This document shows, in pieces, positions 15,971 through 24,476 of a DNA stretch of 64,000 nt (positions within the stretch are counted from its first letter, which is position 1; each line of letters begins with the position of its first letter). Source of the DNA: Magnetococcales bacterium. GTDB lineage: Bacteria; Pseudomonadota; Magnetococcia; Magnetococcales; Magnetaquicoccaceae. Both the position numbers and the translations under genes were made by a program. The stretch lies in assembly GCA_015231915.1 (NCBI GenBank), contig JADGAR010000002.1, positions 51,112-115,111 of the forward strand, in the 5' to 3' direction. A model generated the notes under the pieces. That model was not told the DNA's origin, made no database searches, and was given only the letters and a program-made list of their open reading frames with translations.

Positions 15971-17257
15971 TCATTGCTCCTCGTTCCGACACGCCTTCAC
16001 GGCGGTGATGCGATTGTTTTCCACGCTTTGCACGGTGAACCGCCACCCCGACACGCTCACCTGCCGTCCCGGCTCCGGCAGTTCTCCCAGGAGGTCGAGC
16101 AGCATGCCGCCCAGGGTTTCCGCTTTGACATCCGCGAAGTCGCAACCGGTCAGCCGGGCGCACTCATCGACGGGCATCACGCCTTGCAGTGGATAGCAGC
16201 CGTCCGGCAGGGGCGTGGCGTCGTCCGCGACGACCTCCTGCCGCTCGCCATCGAGGGGGCCGAAGATGATCGCCAACAGGTCATACATGGTCACCATGCC
16301 GATCAGGCCGCCAAACTCGTCCACCACCATGGCCAGGGAGAGATTCCGCTCCTTGAAGGTCTGGAACAGGGAGGAGACCAGCCGATTGCCCGGCACGAAA
16401 TAGGGTTTGCGCAACAGGGTCATCGGGTTGATGGTGGCGTTCCCCCCTTCCGGCAGGTGCTTGATCAGATCGCGCACATGAAGGACGCCCACCACGTCGT
16501 CCCGATGGCCATCATAGATCGGGATACGGGTGAAGCCCGCCTGTCGGCAGGCCTGGATGGTCTCGTCGATGTCCGTGGTTCTGGGCAGGAAGAAGATCTT
16601 GGCGCGGGGGATCATGACATCCCGCACGCGGATGTTGCCGAAGTTGAAGATGTTGTCGATGTAGGTGCGCTCTGCGGCGTCGATGGCGCCGTCCTGACTG
16701 GCCTGTTCGGCGAGGCTGCGCACCATCTCCTCGGTGATGGTGGCCTGTTTGGCCTTCTGCTCGCCGATCATCCAGGTAATGAAGAGATTGGCAATCCACC
16801 CGACCACCTTGCGCAGAGGGGTGATCAACCGCCTGAAGAGCGACAGGGGGCGACTGACGAGACCCGCGATCAGGATGCTGTTGCGCACCGCGATGGTCTT
16901 GGGGGTGATCTCGCCGAACAGAAGCAGGATGGGAAGCATGATGAAGATGTTGACCCACCACTTCTCCTCCCCGCCCAGAAAGCGGATCAAGAGCGTGGCG
17001 GAGATGTTGGAGGCCGCCACGTTGACCAGTTCGTTGCCGATCAGGATGGTGGCGATCAAGGCCCTGGGATCCTTCAGCAGGGAGCGGATGAGCGCCAGAC
17101 GCGGATGGTGTTCCTTGGCCATCTGGTCCAACTGGACCTGGTTGAGGGAGAAGAGCGCGACCTCGCTGCCCGAAAAAAAGGCCGAGCACCCCAGCAGCCC
17201 GACGAACAGCACCAGCTGCAAGACGAGCGCGAGGTCCAAAGTGAGTGGGGCTTCCAT
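15971..17257 (-). CDS. CNNM/CorC-type membrane protein with CBS pair, copy 1
   Basis: 428 residues with the same plan as its neighbour: CNNM membrane domain (~1-185, FFSGSEVALFSLNQ, ILIGNELVNVAASN, FGEITPKTIAVRN), CBS pair (~205-335, VRDVMIPRAKIF, DEFGGLIGMVTMYDLL) and CorC_HlyC domain (~350-425, ETLGGMLLDLLG). GEITPK is the usual family motif. It heads the operon CNNM1-CNNM2-regulator-kinase. AAAGGAG precedes the ATG by 6 nt. Mg2+, Co2+ or another divalent ion is the probable substrate by family; direction of transport cannot be read from sequence. Confidence 0.9.
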   Translation of the reverse strand: MEAPLTLDLALVLQLVLFVGLLGCSAFFSGSEVALFSLNQVQLDQMAKEHHPRLALIRSLLKDPRALIATILIGNELVNVAASNISATLLIRFLGGEEKWWVNIFIMLPILLLFGEITPKTIAVRNSILIAGLVSRPLSLFRRLITPLRKVVGWIANLFITWMIGEQKAKQATITEEMVRSLAEQASQDGAIDAAERTYIDNIFNFGNIRVRDVMIPRAKIFFLPRTTDIDETIQACRQAGFTRIPIYDGHRDDVVGVLHVRDLIKHLPEGGNATINPMTLLRKPYFVPGNRLVSSLFQTFKERNLSLAMVVDEFGGLIGMVTMYDLLAIIFGPLDGERQEVVADDATPLPDGCYPLQGVMPVDECARLTGCDFADVKAETLGGMLLDLLGELPEPGRQVSVSGWRFTVQSVENNRITAVKACRNEEQ

Positions 17258-17302
17258 GACGGCTCCTTTACAAAGTGAAAGTGGCGTTTTCAGTTTCGTT
17301 TA

Positions 17303-17334
17303 ATTTAACCGGCCAATCTGAAGCCAACCTGAAG
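17303..17334 (-). promoter_or_regulatory. 11-bp-period direct repeat before the CNNM operon
   Basis: Read on the minus strand, CTTCAG occurs at 17334-17329 and again at 17323-17318, 11 bp apart. It is followed by ATTGGCCGG and then TTAAAT (17308-17303), a possible -10. The TTCAG half-site, the period and the following TGGCCG resemble the sites at 11935 and 17367. It lies 61 nt upstream of the CNNM copy 1 ATG. Probable binding site of one of the OmpR-family regulators. Confidence 0.45.
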
Positions 17335-17366
17335 GCGCTGCATTTTTTTCCATGAATCGCCTCCCT

Positions 17367-17398
17367 TTCAATTTGAATTCAATTGGCCGCGCCAGACT
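17367..17398 (+). promoter_or_regulatory. 11-bp-period direct repeat before the 64-residue ORF
   Basis: TTCAAT at 17367-17372 and 17378-17383 (period 11 bp) with TTGAA between, forming the same TTGAATTCAA palindrome as the terC site. It is followed by TGGCCGCGC and CAGACT (17393-17398) at the -10 position. About three quarters of the bases match the terC site over 31 bp. It may serve the plus-strand small ORF, the minus-strand CNNM operon, or both. Confidence 0.45.
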
Positions 17399-17434
17399 GA
17401 AGACACAATCAACCATCGACTATGGAGATCAACC

Positions 17435-17629
17435 ATGAACGATACCATGGAGCAACGGTGGAATCTTTTGACGGGCAGCAGACGGACCCGATCCCTGTTT
17501 TATGCGCTCAGGCAGGAGACAGGGAAGAGCGAACGGCGCGAGGTGATCCGGCGAGCCAGGCTCGACATCGACTGCTGGCACTACCCATGGTCTTGCGTGG
17601 GGCACGGCCAGAGCGTGCCGGCGAGCTGA
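17435..17629 (+). CDS. Possible small basic protein
   Basis: 64 codons, ATG at 17435 with GGAG seven nt upstream. The peptide starts MNDTMEQRWNLLTG, is Arg-rich in the middle (SERREVIRRARLDID) and ends in a Cys/Trp/His segment (DCWHYPWSCVGHGQ). I recognise no family. Support is the good ribosome site, a promoter-like repeat 50-70 nt upstream and a strong hairpin directly after the stop. Against it: short length and no known homologue, and a competing frame from ATG 17422 (104 codons) lacks a ribosome site. It could be a small regulatory protein of the metal island or only a leader for an RNA. Confidence 0.4.
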   Translation: MNDTMEQRWNLLTGSRRTRSLFYALRQETGKSERREVIRRARLDIDCWHYPWSCVGHGQSVPAS

Positions 17630-17633
17630 AGAC

Positions 17634-17674
17634 GCCGGTTCTCCGGGGGGGCACGGCTGCCCTGGAGAACCGGC
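17634..17674 (+). terminator. Long hairpin after the small ORF
   Basis: GCCGGTTCTCC (17634-17644) and GGAGAACCGGC (17664-17674) are perfect 11-bp inverted repeats. Inside the loop GGGCA and TGCCC form a second stem. No run of T follows, so a factor-independent terminator is not certain. It could act as a Rho-dependent stop or RNA-stability element. A smaller inverted repeat (GGCACG/CGTGCC, 17601-17619) lies inside the ORF end. Nothing else is visible up to 17785. Confidence 0.45.
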
Positions 17675-17785
17675 CACTCACTTTCACGACCGGCCCCATT
17701 GCAAAGCCTTCCTCACATCCCGCCCAACGTCTATAATGTCCCGTTATGACCATACTGGAGATCACAATCCGACAGGGACACTGTC

Positions 17786-18619
17786 ATGAGCATGATTCTT
17801 AACAAAAACATCAACCCCGACCGCCCGGTACAACTGGCGGATGGAGTCTTCTGGGTAGGCGCCAACCATCCCAAAAACCTGCCTGCCAACCCTTATCTGA
17901 TCGTGGACGGCGCGGAGGCGGTCCTGATCGACGGCGGCAGCCGCCCGGATTTCAGCACCGTGATGCGCAAGATACTCCAGACCGGCATCGCCCCGGAACA
18001 GATCAGCCATCTGATCTACCAGCACTACGATCCCGACCTGTGCGGGTCGATCCCCAACCTGGAACAAATCATCGCCCGCGACGATCTGCGCATCATCTCC
18101 AAGAAAGAGAACAATCCCTTCATACGCCACTATTCGGTACGCTCGCAACTGTTGTGCATCGATCGGCTTGGGCGGGAACTGGTCTTGCAATCCGGGCGGA
18201 GACTGCGTTTCCTGCCCACACCGTATGCCCATTCCGCCGGCAGCTTCGTCACGCTGGATGAGACCAGCGGCATCCTGTTCACCAGCGACCTGTTCGGCAG
18301 CATCTCCCGGCCACGCGGCCTGTCGCTGTTCGCCGAGATGGATGAGCACTGCCTGGATTGCCGCGACCCCTGGCCGGAAAACCCGGAAGAGGTGTGCCAG
18401 AAGACCCACGATGTCTGCCTGCTCACCGGCATGCATCTGTTCCATCGGGAGGTGATGCCCTGCACCAAGGCCCTGCGCCATGCCCTCTCCGTGATCTTCT
18501 CGGTGGAGGCGCGCATGATCGCACCCCAGCATGGCGTCATTTTCCACCGCAAGGAGGAGATCCAGGCCATGCGCCGCATCCTGGAATCGCTGGAAGATAT
18601 CGGTATCGACCATGTTTGA
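17786..18619 (+). CDS. Oxygen-sensor-like diiron MBL-fold protein
   Basis: 277 residues related to the beta-lactamase-like domain of flavodiiron proteins and the stand-alone ODP oxygen-binding proteins. Visible metal ligands: His and Asp in YQHYDPDLCGS (~74-84), His in PYAHSAGSF (~150), Asp in FTSDLFGS (~170) and His in PQHGVIF near the C-terminus. The usual final His of HxExDH is replaced in this variant. No flavodoxin domain follows. Stand-alone proteins of this type bind O2 or NO at a diiron site and signal rather than reduce it. Its stop overlaps the start of a diguanylate cyclase gene by 8 nt, so it probably feeds that enzyme. Confidence 0.82.
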   Translation: MSMILNKNINPDRPVQLADGVFWVGANHPKNLPANPYLIVDGAEAVLIDGGSRPDFSTVMRKILQTGIAPEQISHLIYQHYDPDLCGSIPNLEQIIARDDLRIISKKENNPFIRHYSVRSQLLCIDRLGRELVLQSGRRLRFLPTPYAHSAGSFVTLDETSGILFTSDLFGSISRPRGLSLFAEMDEHCLDCRDPWPENPEEVCQKTHDVCLLTGMHLFHREVMPCTKALRHALSVIFSVEARMIAPQHGVIFHRKEEIQAMRRILESLEDIGIDHV

Positions 18620-19313
18620 GCCTGGCAGCGTGGATTTTTCCTTCGATACCCAGTTTCAACGCTCATACGGTGAACTGGTCTCCCGCGTGATCGAACAGCA
18701 GGCCGAATTGGCCGATCATCAACTCAATGAACAACTGCTCAAGGCACTGATCAGGGAGTTCGTGGAATCGGAACGACAACTGGCCGAGGCCCACCGCCAA
18801 TTGCTGACCATTTCGCGCACCGACGCCCTGACCGGGATCGCCAACCGGCGATGGTTCGATGAGGTTCTGACCGCCGAATGGAGCCGGGCCGTCCGTTCCG
18901 GTGGGGTGATCGGGCTGTTGCTGATGGATATCGACAGTTTCAAACTCTTCAACGACAATTACGGCCATCCTGCCGGGGATGACTGTTTGCGCAAGGTGGC
19001 CCAGACGGTCAGCGGGGTGATGCACCGTTCGCCGGACCTGGCGGCCCGCTACGGTGGCGAGGAACTGGTATGCGTTCTTCCAGAGACCAACCTGGCCGGG
19101 GTTGACAAGGTGGGCCATGAGATCCTGGAGGCAGTGCGCGCCCTGCGTCTGCCACATGCGTTCTCGAAGGTGCCCGACGGCATCGTCACGGTCAGTATCG
19201 GCGGCGCATCGCTCTCCCCGACGCCCGGATCCGATCCCGGTGCATTGCTCAAACAGGCGGATGCCATGCTGTACCAGTCCAAGGAAAACGGACGCAATCG
19301 TCTCACCCTGTAA
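18612..19313 (+). CDS. Diguanylate cyclase (GGDEF domain)
   Basis: 233 residues. An N-terminal ~65-residue region with a coiled coil (VIEQQAELADHQLNEQLLKA) leads into a GGDEF domain from TDALTGIANRRWFD. Active-site signature is GGEEL (GG[DE]EF type, with Leu in place of Phe). Metal ligands are in LLMDIDSFKLFND, followed by HPAGDD. An inhibitory I-site RSPD lies five residues before GGEEL. It should therefore make c-di-GMP and be product-inhibited. There is no sensor domain of its own; the overlapping upstream diiron protein is the obvious input. It is convergent with the large hybrid kinase (16-nt gap). Confidence 0.9.
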   Translation: MFEPGSVDFSFDTQFQRSYGELVSRVIEQQAELADHQLNEQLLKALIREFVESERQLAEAHRQLLTISRTDALTGIANRRWFDEVLTAEWSRAVRSGGVIGLLLMDIDSFKLFNDNYGHPAGDDCLRKVAQTVSGVMHRSPDLAARYGGEELVCVLPETNLAGVDKVGHEILEAVRALRLPHAFSKVPDGIVTVSIGGASLSPTPGSDPGALLKQADAMLYQSKENGRNRLTL

Positions 19314-19329
19314 CATGCCGCCTGACCGT

Positions 19330-22300
19330 TTACTCTTGCTGCAGGGCCTCCTGCAACTCGGGCACGGCGGCCTGAAACAACGCCTCGGCCCGGGCGATGG
19401 AGGCGCCCGCCGGGGCGACATCGCCGGCACGGGCGGCCTGCTCCATGGTGGCGCACAACTCCGACAACGCCGTCAACCCCACCGTGGCGCTGTTGGACTT
19501 CAAGGCGTGGGCGGCGGCGCGCACCCCATCCGGCTCCCCCCGCAGGGCCGCCTCGCCGATGGCGGACAACAAGCCAGGGGTGCCGGACAAAAACTCCTCG
19601 AGAATCGCGGCAAAGGTCCCCGGCACCCCCAGCAAAGAGTCGCGCAACCGGTTCAGACAGCTCCGGTCCAGCGCCTCCTCCGGGGCCACGCCCTCCTCCA
19701 CCGCCGCGCCCGGCAGCCACAAGGCCAGTTTGGCGGCCAACGCCTCCCACAACACCGGCTTGGCCAGATAGTCGTTCATCCCGGCCTCCAGGCAACGCTC
19801 CCGGTCACCGCTCAGGGCATTGGCGGTCATGGCCACGATGGGGGTCGGCTCGCGCCCCTCCCGCGCCTCCCACTCCCGAATCCGCCGGGTCGCCTCCAGG
19901 CCATCCATCACCGGCATCTGCATGTCCATCAGGATCACATCCGCCCGCCCCTCCATCGCCTTGCGCACCCCCTCCTGACCATCCCCGGCGATCTCCACCT
20001 CCAGACCCATCTGCTTCAACATCCCTGCCGCCACCTGCTGATTGACGAAGGTATCCTCCACCAACAGCACCCGCCCGGCGAAACCGGACTCCGCCTCGAC
20101 GGCCTTGCCCGCCTCCCCGGTCTCTTCGCAGGGACCACGCAGCGCCTGACACAACGACTGACGCAACCGGGCCGGCCCCACCGGCTTCATGAGATAGGCC
20201 CCGACCCCGATCTCCCGCAACACCGCCTCCTCCGGATGCTCCCCGGAACTGAGCAGCATCACCCGCACGCCCGGAACCATCTCCCGCATGGCCCGCGCCA
20301 CATCCAACCCGCTCATCTCCGGCATGCGCATGTCCACCACCGCCAGGTCGCACGCCGCACCCGTGTCCAGCAGCCACTCCAATGCCTTCACTCCGGACGC
20401 CACCCCGTGACACCTCATGCCCCATCCGGACAGCATGCTCGTCAAGGTGGTCAGGGTGGCGCCGTTGTCGTCCACGATCAAGGTCCGCAACCCCCGCAAA
20501 CCCGCCTCCTCGTTCCCCTCCATGGCAACGCCTTTGGCGAACCGCGCCTCGAACCAGAACATCGATCCCGCCTCCGGCTGACTGGCCAACCCCATGCGCC
20601 CCCCCATGGCCTCCACGATCTGCCTGGCGATCACCAGCCCCAATCCGGTGCCCCCGAAACGCCGGGTGGTGGAGACATCGGCCTGGGCGAACGGCAGGAA
20701 GATCCGCTCCCGCGCTTCCGGCGCGATCCCAATGCCGGTATCGATCACCGCAAAAAAGAGCGTGACCGATTCCGCCGCCTCCTCCAGCAGATCCACCCGC
20801 AACACCACCTCCCCGCTGCGGGTGAACTTCAAGGCGTTGCCGGCCAGGTTGATCAGCACCTGCCGCAGACGCACCGCGTCGCCGATCAGCCGGTGGCGGA
20901 TCCTGCCGGAAAGATGCAATACCAGCTCCACCCCCTTGTTCTGGGCCACGCCGGACAGCATGACGCCGATGTTCTCCACCACCTCCACCAGATCGAAGGG
21001 CAACCGTTCCAGGGTCAACCGGCCCGCCTCGATCTTCGAGAAATCGAGGATGTCGTTGATGATGTTCAACTGCTGTTCTGCGGACTGCTCGGCGATGGCC
21101 AGATAATGACGCTGGGTGGCGGTCAAACGGGTCCGACCCAGCAAATCCAGCATGCCGATCACCCCGTTCATCGGCGTGCGCACCTCGTGGCTCATGTTGG
21201 CCAAAAAGATGCTCTTCGCCAGGCTGGCGGACTCGGCGCGCTCCTTGGCCAGCACCAGTTGCCGGTCCACGATCTTCTTTTCCAGGATCGAGGCCAGGGT
21301 ATTGCGCACGGTGGCGATGAACTCCTCTTCGTCCTTGTTGCGGCCATGGGCCGGCGGCAGAAAAATCTGCATCACCCCGGAAACCCGCTCCCGCGAAGAA
21401 AGCGGCGCGGAATAATACCCCCACCCCTCCGGCAACCCGGGAATCCCGCCGGATTTGGCCAACGCCCCGGCGCCGTAGTGAACGACACCCCTGCCCCGCC
21501 AGGCCCATGCGGTCTCGCCACGTCCCTTTTCCAGCCGTTCCGCCAGCCCCTCCTCCCCCAGTCCGATCTGACAGATCAGGTCCTCCCCTGCCTCCCCGGC
21601 CCCAAAGAGATAAACCGCACCCTTGCCCTCCGGCGCGAACCAGGGGGCGGAAAGAATCCGGCTCAGCCCCCCCTGGATGAACTCGGACAACGACGGGGAA
21701 CGGTCCATGGCGGCCAGCAGGATCGCGTTGAGGATGTCCTGGGCCTGCCCGGAACGCAACAGACGGGCCTGGGCGATCTTGCGATCCGTGATGTCGGTGG
21801 CGATGCAGCAAATGGAGAAATAGCCGCTATCGTCGGCCACCACCGGAAAACGCACCGTGTGAAAAATCCGCTTCTCCCCCGCCACCGGAATGATCGTGTC
21901 CACTGCCACGGGCAGACCCCGCTGCAGGACCTCGTGGTCCGCCTCCCCGAAAGCCTGGGCCAGCTCGGCTGAGAAGAGATCGCTGTCCTTGTGGTTCAAC
22001 ACGGCGGGGAGATCCACGCCGAAGGTTTCGAGAAAGAGACGGTTGGCCAGCACGTAACGACCGGAGACGTTCTTCAGAAAGACGATGCTGGGCATGTTGT
22101 CGAGAATGGCCTGCAGGCGGTTTTCGCTGCGGGCGAGGCGGTCGAAGGTGGTGCGCAGTTGGAGTTCGGCCTGCTTGCGATGGGTGATGTCCTCCTGGAC
22201 GCAGACGAAATGGGTGATCTCGCCGGCGCCGTTCACCAGGGGCGCCAGGGAGGCACGCATCCAGAAACGGCTGCCGTCCTGCTTGACGCTCTCCAGTTCT

Positions 22301-23796
22301 TCCCGCCAGGGGGCGCCCTCGGTGAGGGTCTGCCACATCCTGGCATGCTCCTGGCGCGACTTGGCCTGGGGTTGCAGGATCGGCGGGACGCTCCCGAGCA
22401 GCTCTTCCGCTGCCTGACCGGTGACGAGGGTATACTGGGGATTGACGTATTCGATCCTGCCCAGGGCATCGGTGATCATGACGCTGTTGGGGCTTTGTTC
22501 CACGGCGGCAGAGAGCTTGAGAATCTGCTCCTCGCCGGCGCGTTTTTCCATGATGAGCCGTTCCTTGCGGATCGAGGCGTCCAGCGCCCTGGCCACCAGG
22601 CGCATGGCGTCGATCTCGCCGGAACTCCAGCTGCGCTCGCGGGTGCAATCCTCGAACCCCAGCACGCCCCAGAAGGATTCGTTCACCAGAATGGGCACGA
22701 GGGCGAAATAGAGACGCTCCCCGTGCGGTTCCGACGTGGCGAAAAAATCCCGCGCGCGACCGCAGAGGTGCTCGCCGCCGCACAACCGCTCCAGCCACGG
22801 CGAAGCGAGCTGCTGCTCCAGACGGGCGCTCTGGTCGGGGACGACCCACTCGTGATCCAGGAGGAAGCGACACTCCGCATCCGCGCGGGCGATGAAGGCG
22901 CGGCTGACATTGGCCGCCAGGCCGAGGTCCTGGAGGACCGCGTCGATGTTGTTCTGCCCCTCTTCCTGGAAGAGCAGACGTTGGGCAATGGGGGCGACCG
23001 TGTTGAGCAGCCGGGTCCGTTTGGCGACCTGCTCCTCCAGAAAGCGGCGGTGGAGGGCAAGCCGTTTTTCCGCCCGCTTGCGCCGTCCCGATTCGCGCAT
23101 GGCCAGCAGACCGAACAGCAGGGTATCGGTAAACTCGTTGAGCAGGGCGGCCTCTTCGGGGGCAAAGGCCTCAGGGTTCCGGGAATAGATGTTGAACACC
23201 CCGACGACTCTGTCGCCCTCCAGCATGGGGATGGCCAGGGCGGCGGCATAGCCGAAACGCTGGGCCTGCTCCCGCCAGGCCTGCTCCGCGAGATTGGTCA
23301 GGAGATTGCGCTGCTCGCTCGGTCGCAGGGTGCGAATGGCGGACGCAGCCGGCTCCTGCCATCCGTGGGAGTTCCGCCAGGTCTCGCCCAGGGAGTGCAG
23401 CAGGGCGGGGTCGAGTCTGGAAAACGCCACCGGAGTGATCTTGCCGGCCTCTCCCGCGACGAAGCCGCACCAGGCGAAACGGTAGCCCCCCTCGCTCACC
23501 AACAGGGTGCAGGCACGGGAGAGCAGCGCGATCTCGTTTTTTTCCCGACCGACGAGTTTGTGACATTTTTCCAAGAGCATCAATGCCTGGTTGGCATCGG
23601 CCAACCGGCGCATGGCGCGGTACTGGCGGGCGTGATGCCACGCGAGCGCTCCGGTCAGCCCGACGCCGCCGGCCAGCACCAGCCAGCGCCAGTCGGTGGC
23701 GAAGGCGAACAGGGTGTAGAGACCTCCCCCACCCGCGATCAGGAGGAGCGCGGAGTTGCCCTTGCACCAGACGAAAAGACGTTCGAGCACGGGCAT
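19330..23796 (-). CDS. Multi-sensor hybrid histidine kinase (GAF/PAS, two receivers, HPt)
   Basis: 1488 residues. Order: two short membrane segments (~15-55), GAF ~80-230, GAF ~280-410, PAS ~425-545, PAS ~555-675, GAF ~690-840, HisKA with His870 in NMSHEVRTPMNG, HATPase ~985-1100 (DTGIGIAPEARE, FGGTGLGLVIARQ), receiver ~1120-1240 (AVVDMRMPEMSG), receiver ~1260-1380 (ILMDMQMPVMDG) and HPt ~1400-1480 (AAHALKSNSATVG). This is a complete internal phosphorelay of the BarA/LuxQ style. No DNA-binding output is encoded beside it. The ATG at 23796 has AAGGAGG only 2 nt away; GTG two codons later has better spacing. It follows a nucleotidase gene by 11 nt. Confidence 0.93.
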   Translation of the reverse strand: MPVLERLFVWCKGNSALLLIAGGGGLYTLFAFATDWRWLVLAGGVGLTGALAWHHARQYRAMRRLADANQALMLLEKCHKLVGREKNEIALLSRACTLLVSEGGYRFAWCGFVAGEAGKITPVAFSRLDPALLHSLGETWRNSHGWQEPAASAIRTLRPSEQRNLLTNLAEQAWREQAQRFGYAAALAIPMLEGDRVVGVFNIYSRNPEAFAPEEAALLNEFTDTLLFGLLAMRESGRRKRAEKRLALHRRFLEEQVAKRTRLLNTVAPIAQRLLFQEEGQNNIDAVLQDLGLAANVSRAFIARADAECRFLLDHEWVVPDQSARLEQQLASPWLERLCGGEHLCGRARDFFATSEPHGERLYFALVPILVNESFWGVLGFEDCTRERSWSSGEIDAMRLVARALDASIRKERLIMEKRAGEEQILKLSAAVEQSPNSVMITDALGRIEYVNPQYTLVTGQAAEELLGSVPPILQPQAKSRQEHARMWQTLTEGAPWREELESVKQDGSRFWMRASLAPLVNGAGEITHFVCVQEDITHRKQAELQLRTTFDRLARSENRLQAILDNMPSIVFLKNVSGRYVLANRLFLETFGVDLPAVLNHKDSDLFSAELAQAFGEADHEVLQRGLPVAVDTIIPVAGEKRIFHTVRFPVVADDSGYFSICCIATDITDRKIAQARLLRSGQAQDILNAILLAAMDRSPSLSEFIQGGLSRILSAPWFAPEGKGAVYLFGAGEAGEDLICQIGLGEEGLAERLEKGRGETAWAWRGRGVVHYGAGALAKSGGIPGLPEGWGYYSAPLSSRERVSGVMQIFLPPAHGRNKDEEEFIATVRNTLASILEKKIVDRQLVLAKERAESASLAKSIFLANMSHEVRTPMNGVIGMLDLLGRTRLTATQRHYLAIAEQSAEQQLNIINDILDFSKIEAGRLTLERLPFDLVEVVENIGVMLSGVAQNKGVELVLHLSGRIRHRLIGDAVRLRQVLINLAGNALKFTRSGEVVLRVDLLEEAAESVTLFFAVIDTGIGIAPEARERIFLPFAQADVSTTRRFGGTGLGLVIARQIVEAMGGRMGLASQPEAGSMFWFEARFAKGVAMEGNEEAGLRGLRTLIVDDNGATLTTLTSMLSGWGMRCHGVASGVKALEWLLDTGAACDLAVVDMRMPEMSGLDVARAMREMVPGVRVMLLSSGEHPEEAVLREIGVGAYLMKPVGPARLRQSLCQALRGPCEETGEAGKAVEAESGFAGRVLLVEDTFVNQQVAAGMLKQMGLEVEIAGDGQEGVRKAMEGRADVILMDMQMPVMDGLEATRRIREWEAREGREPTPIVAMTANALSGDRERCLEAGMNDYLAKPVLWEALAAKLALWLPGAAVEEGVAPEEALDRSCLNRLRDSLLGVPGTFAAILEEFLSGTPGLLSAIGEAALRGEPDGVRAAAHALKSNSATVGLTALSELCATMEQAARAGDVAPAGASIARAEALFQAAVPELQEALQQE

Positions 23797-23807
23797 GGCC
23801 TCCTTGT

Positions 23808-24476
23808 CTAAGGATCGGGCAGGGCGAGTTCGCGGAAATCCACCACGGACAAGAAACGCGCCGATGGCCTGGGTGGAAGTCCGGAACTGGGATTGGCGAT
23901 ATGGCGCAGATGGGCGATGCCGAAGGCCTGGGCTGCGGCCAGGACCGGCTCGGAGTCGTCCACCAGCAGGGTGGTGGCCGGATCGAAGCCGAGCCGCTCC
24001 ATGAGCAGGGGCCAGAAGGCAGCCTCCTCCTTGGCCTTGCCCACTTCGTGGCTCGTGATGATGGAGGTGAGGTAGTCGCCGATGGGGGTGCGGGCCAGTT
24101 TCATGTTCAAGGAGATGGCGTGGGCGTTGGTGACCAGATGGGCAGGCCGACCGGAGGCGCGCAGGGCGGCCAGAAAGGGCAGGACGTGGGGATGGACCCG
24201 GATCAGATGGGCCACCTCCTCCTTGAGGATGGCGATCTCCAGACCGAGCTGCCGGGACCAGTGGTCGAGGTCGTACCAGGCCAGGGTGCCGCGATTGTCC
24301 TGATAGGCATCGAAAACCTGGATGCGGGCGGTGGCGAGATCCAGGCCGTTCTTTTCGGCATAGGCACGGGGCACGGTCTCCTGGAAGAAATAATTATCGA
24401 AATGCAAATCGAGCAGGGTGCCATCCATATCCAGGAGGACGGTGTGAATCCCATGCCAGGGGAGCCGGGGGGTCAT
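23808..24476 (-). CDS. yrfG: HAD-family GMP/IMP nucleotidase, YrfG-like
   Basis: 222 residues. HAD motif I is LLDMDGTLLDLHFDNYFF, motif II the Thr/Asn in HLVTNAHAISL, motif III a Lys in VGKAKEEAAFW and motif IV VDDSEPVLAAA. The DLHFDNYFFQETVP segment and the YDLDHWSRQLGL cap are close to E. coli YrfG, which dephosphorylates GMP and IMP. The ATG at 24476 overlaps the argJ stop by 4 nt, so a much longer open frame upstream is rejected. Nucleotide salvage is the inferred role; substrate preference within HAD subfamily I cannot be proven by sequence. Confidence 0.85.
   Translation of the reverse strand: MTPRLPWHGIHTVLLDMDGTLLDLHFDNYFFQETVPRAYAEKNGLDLATARIQVFDAYQDNRGTLAWYDLDHWSRQLGLEIAILKEEVAHLIRVHPHVLPFLAALRASGRPAHLVTNAHAISLNMKLARTPIGDYLTSIITSHEVGKAKEEAAFWPLLMERLGFDPATTLLVDDSEPVLAAAQAFGIAHLRHIANPSSGLPPRPSARFLSVVDFRELALPDP

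Noticed and set aside
14609..17278. A very long plus-strand open frame (about 889 codons) over the CNNM operon
   Set aside because: It is the mirror of two clearly conserved minus-strand genes, and the protein is low-complexity His/Gln/Gly/Asp-rich as expected of antisense frames in GC-rich DNA.
17422..17736. A 104-codon ORF in the alternative frame around the small ORF
   Set aside because: No ribosome site before ATG 17422, and it runs through the hairpin; the 64-codon frame has GGAG at good spacing.
19054..21972. Another long plus-strand frame (about 972 codons) across the hybrid kinase
   Set aside because: Antisense shadow; Pro/His/Gln/Arg-rich, with no ribosome site and no family motif.
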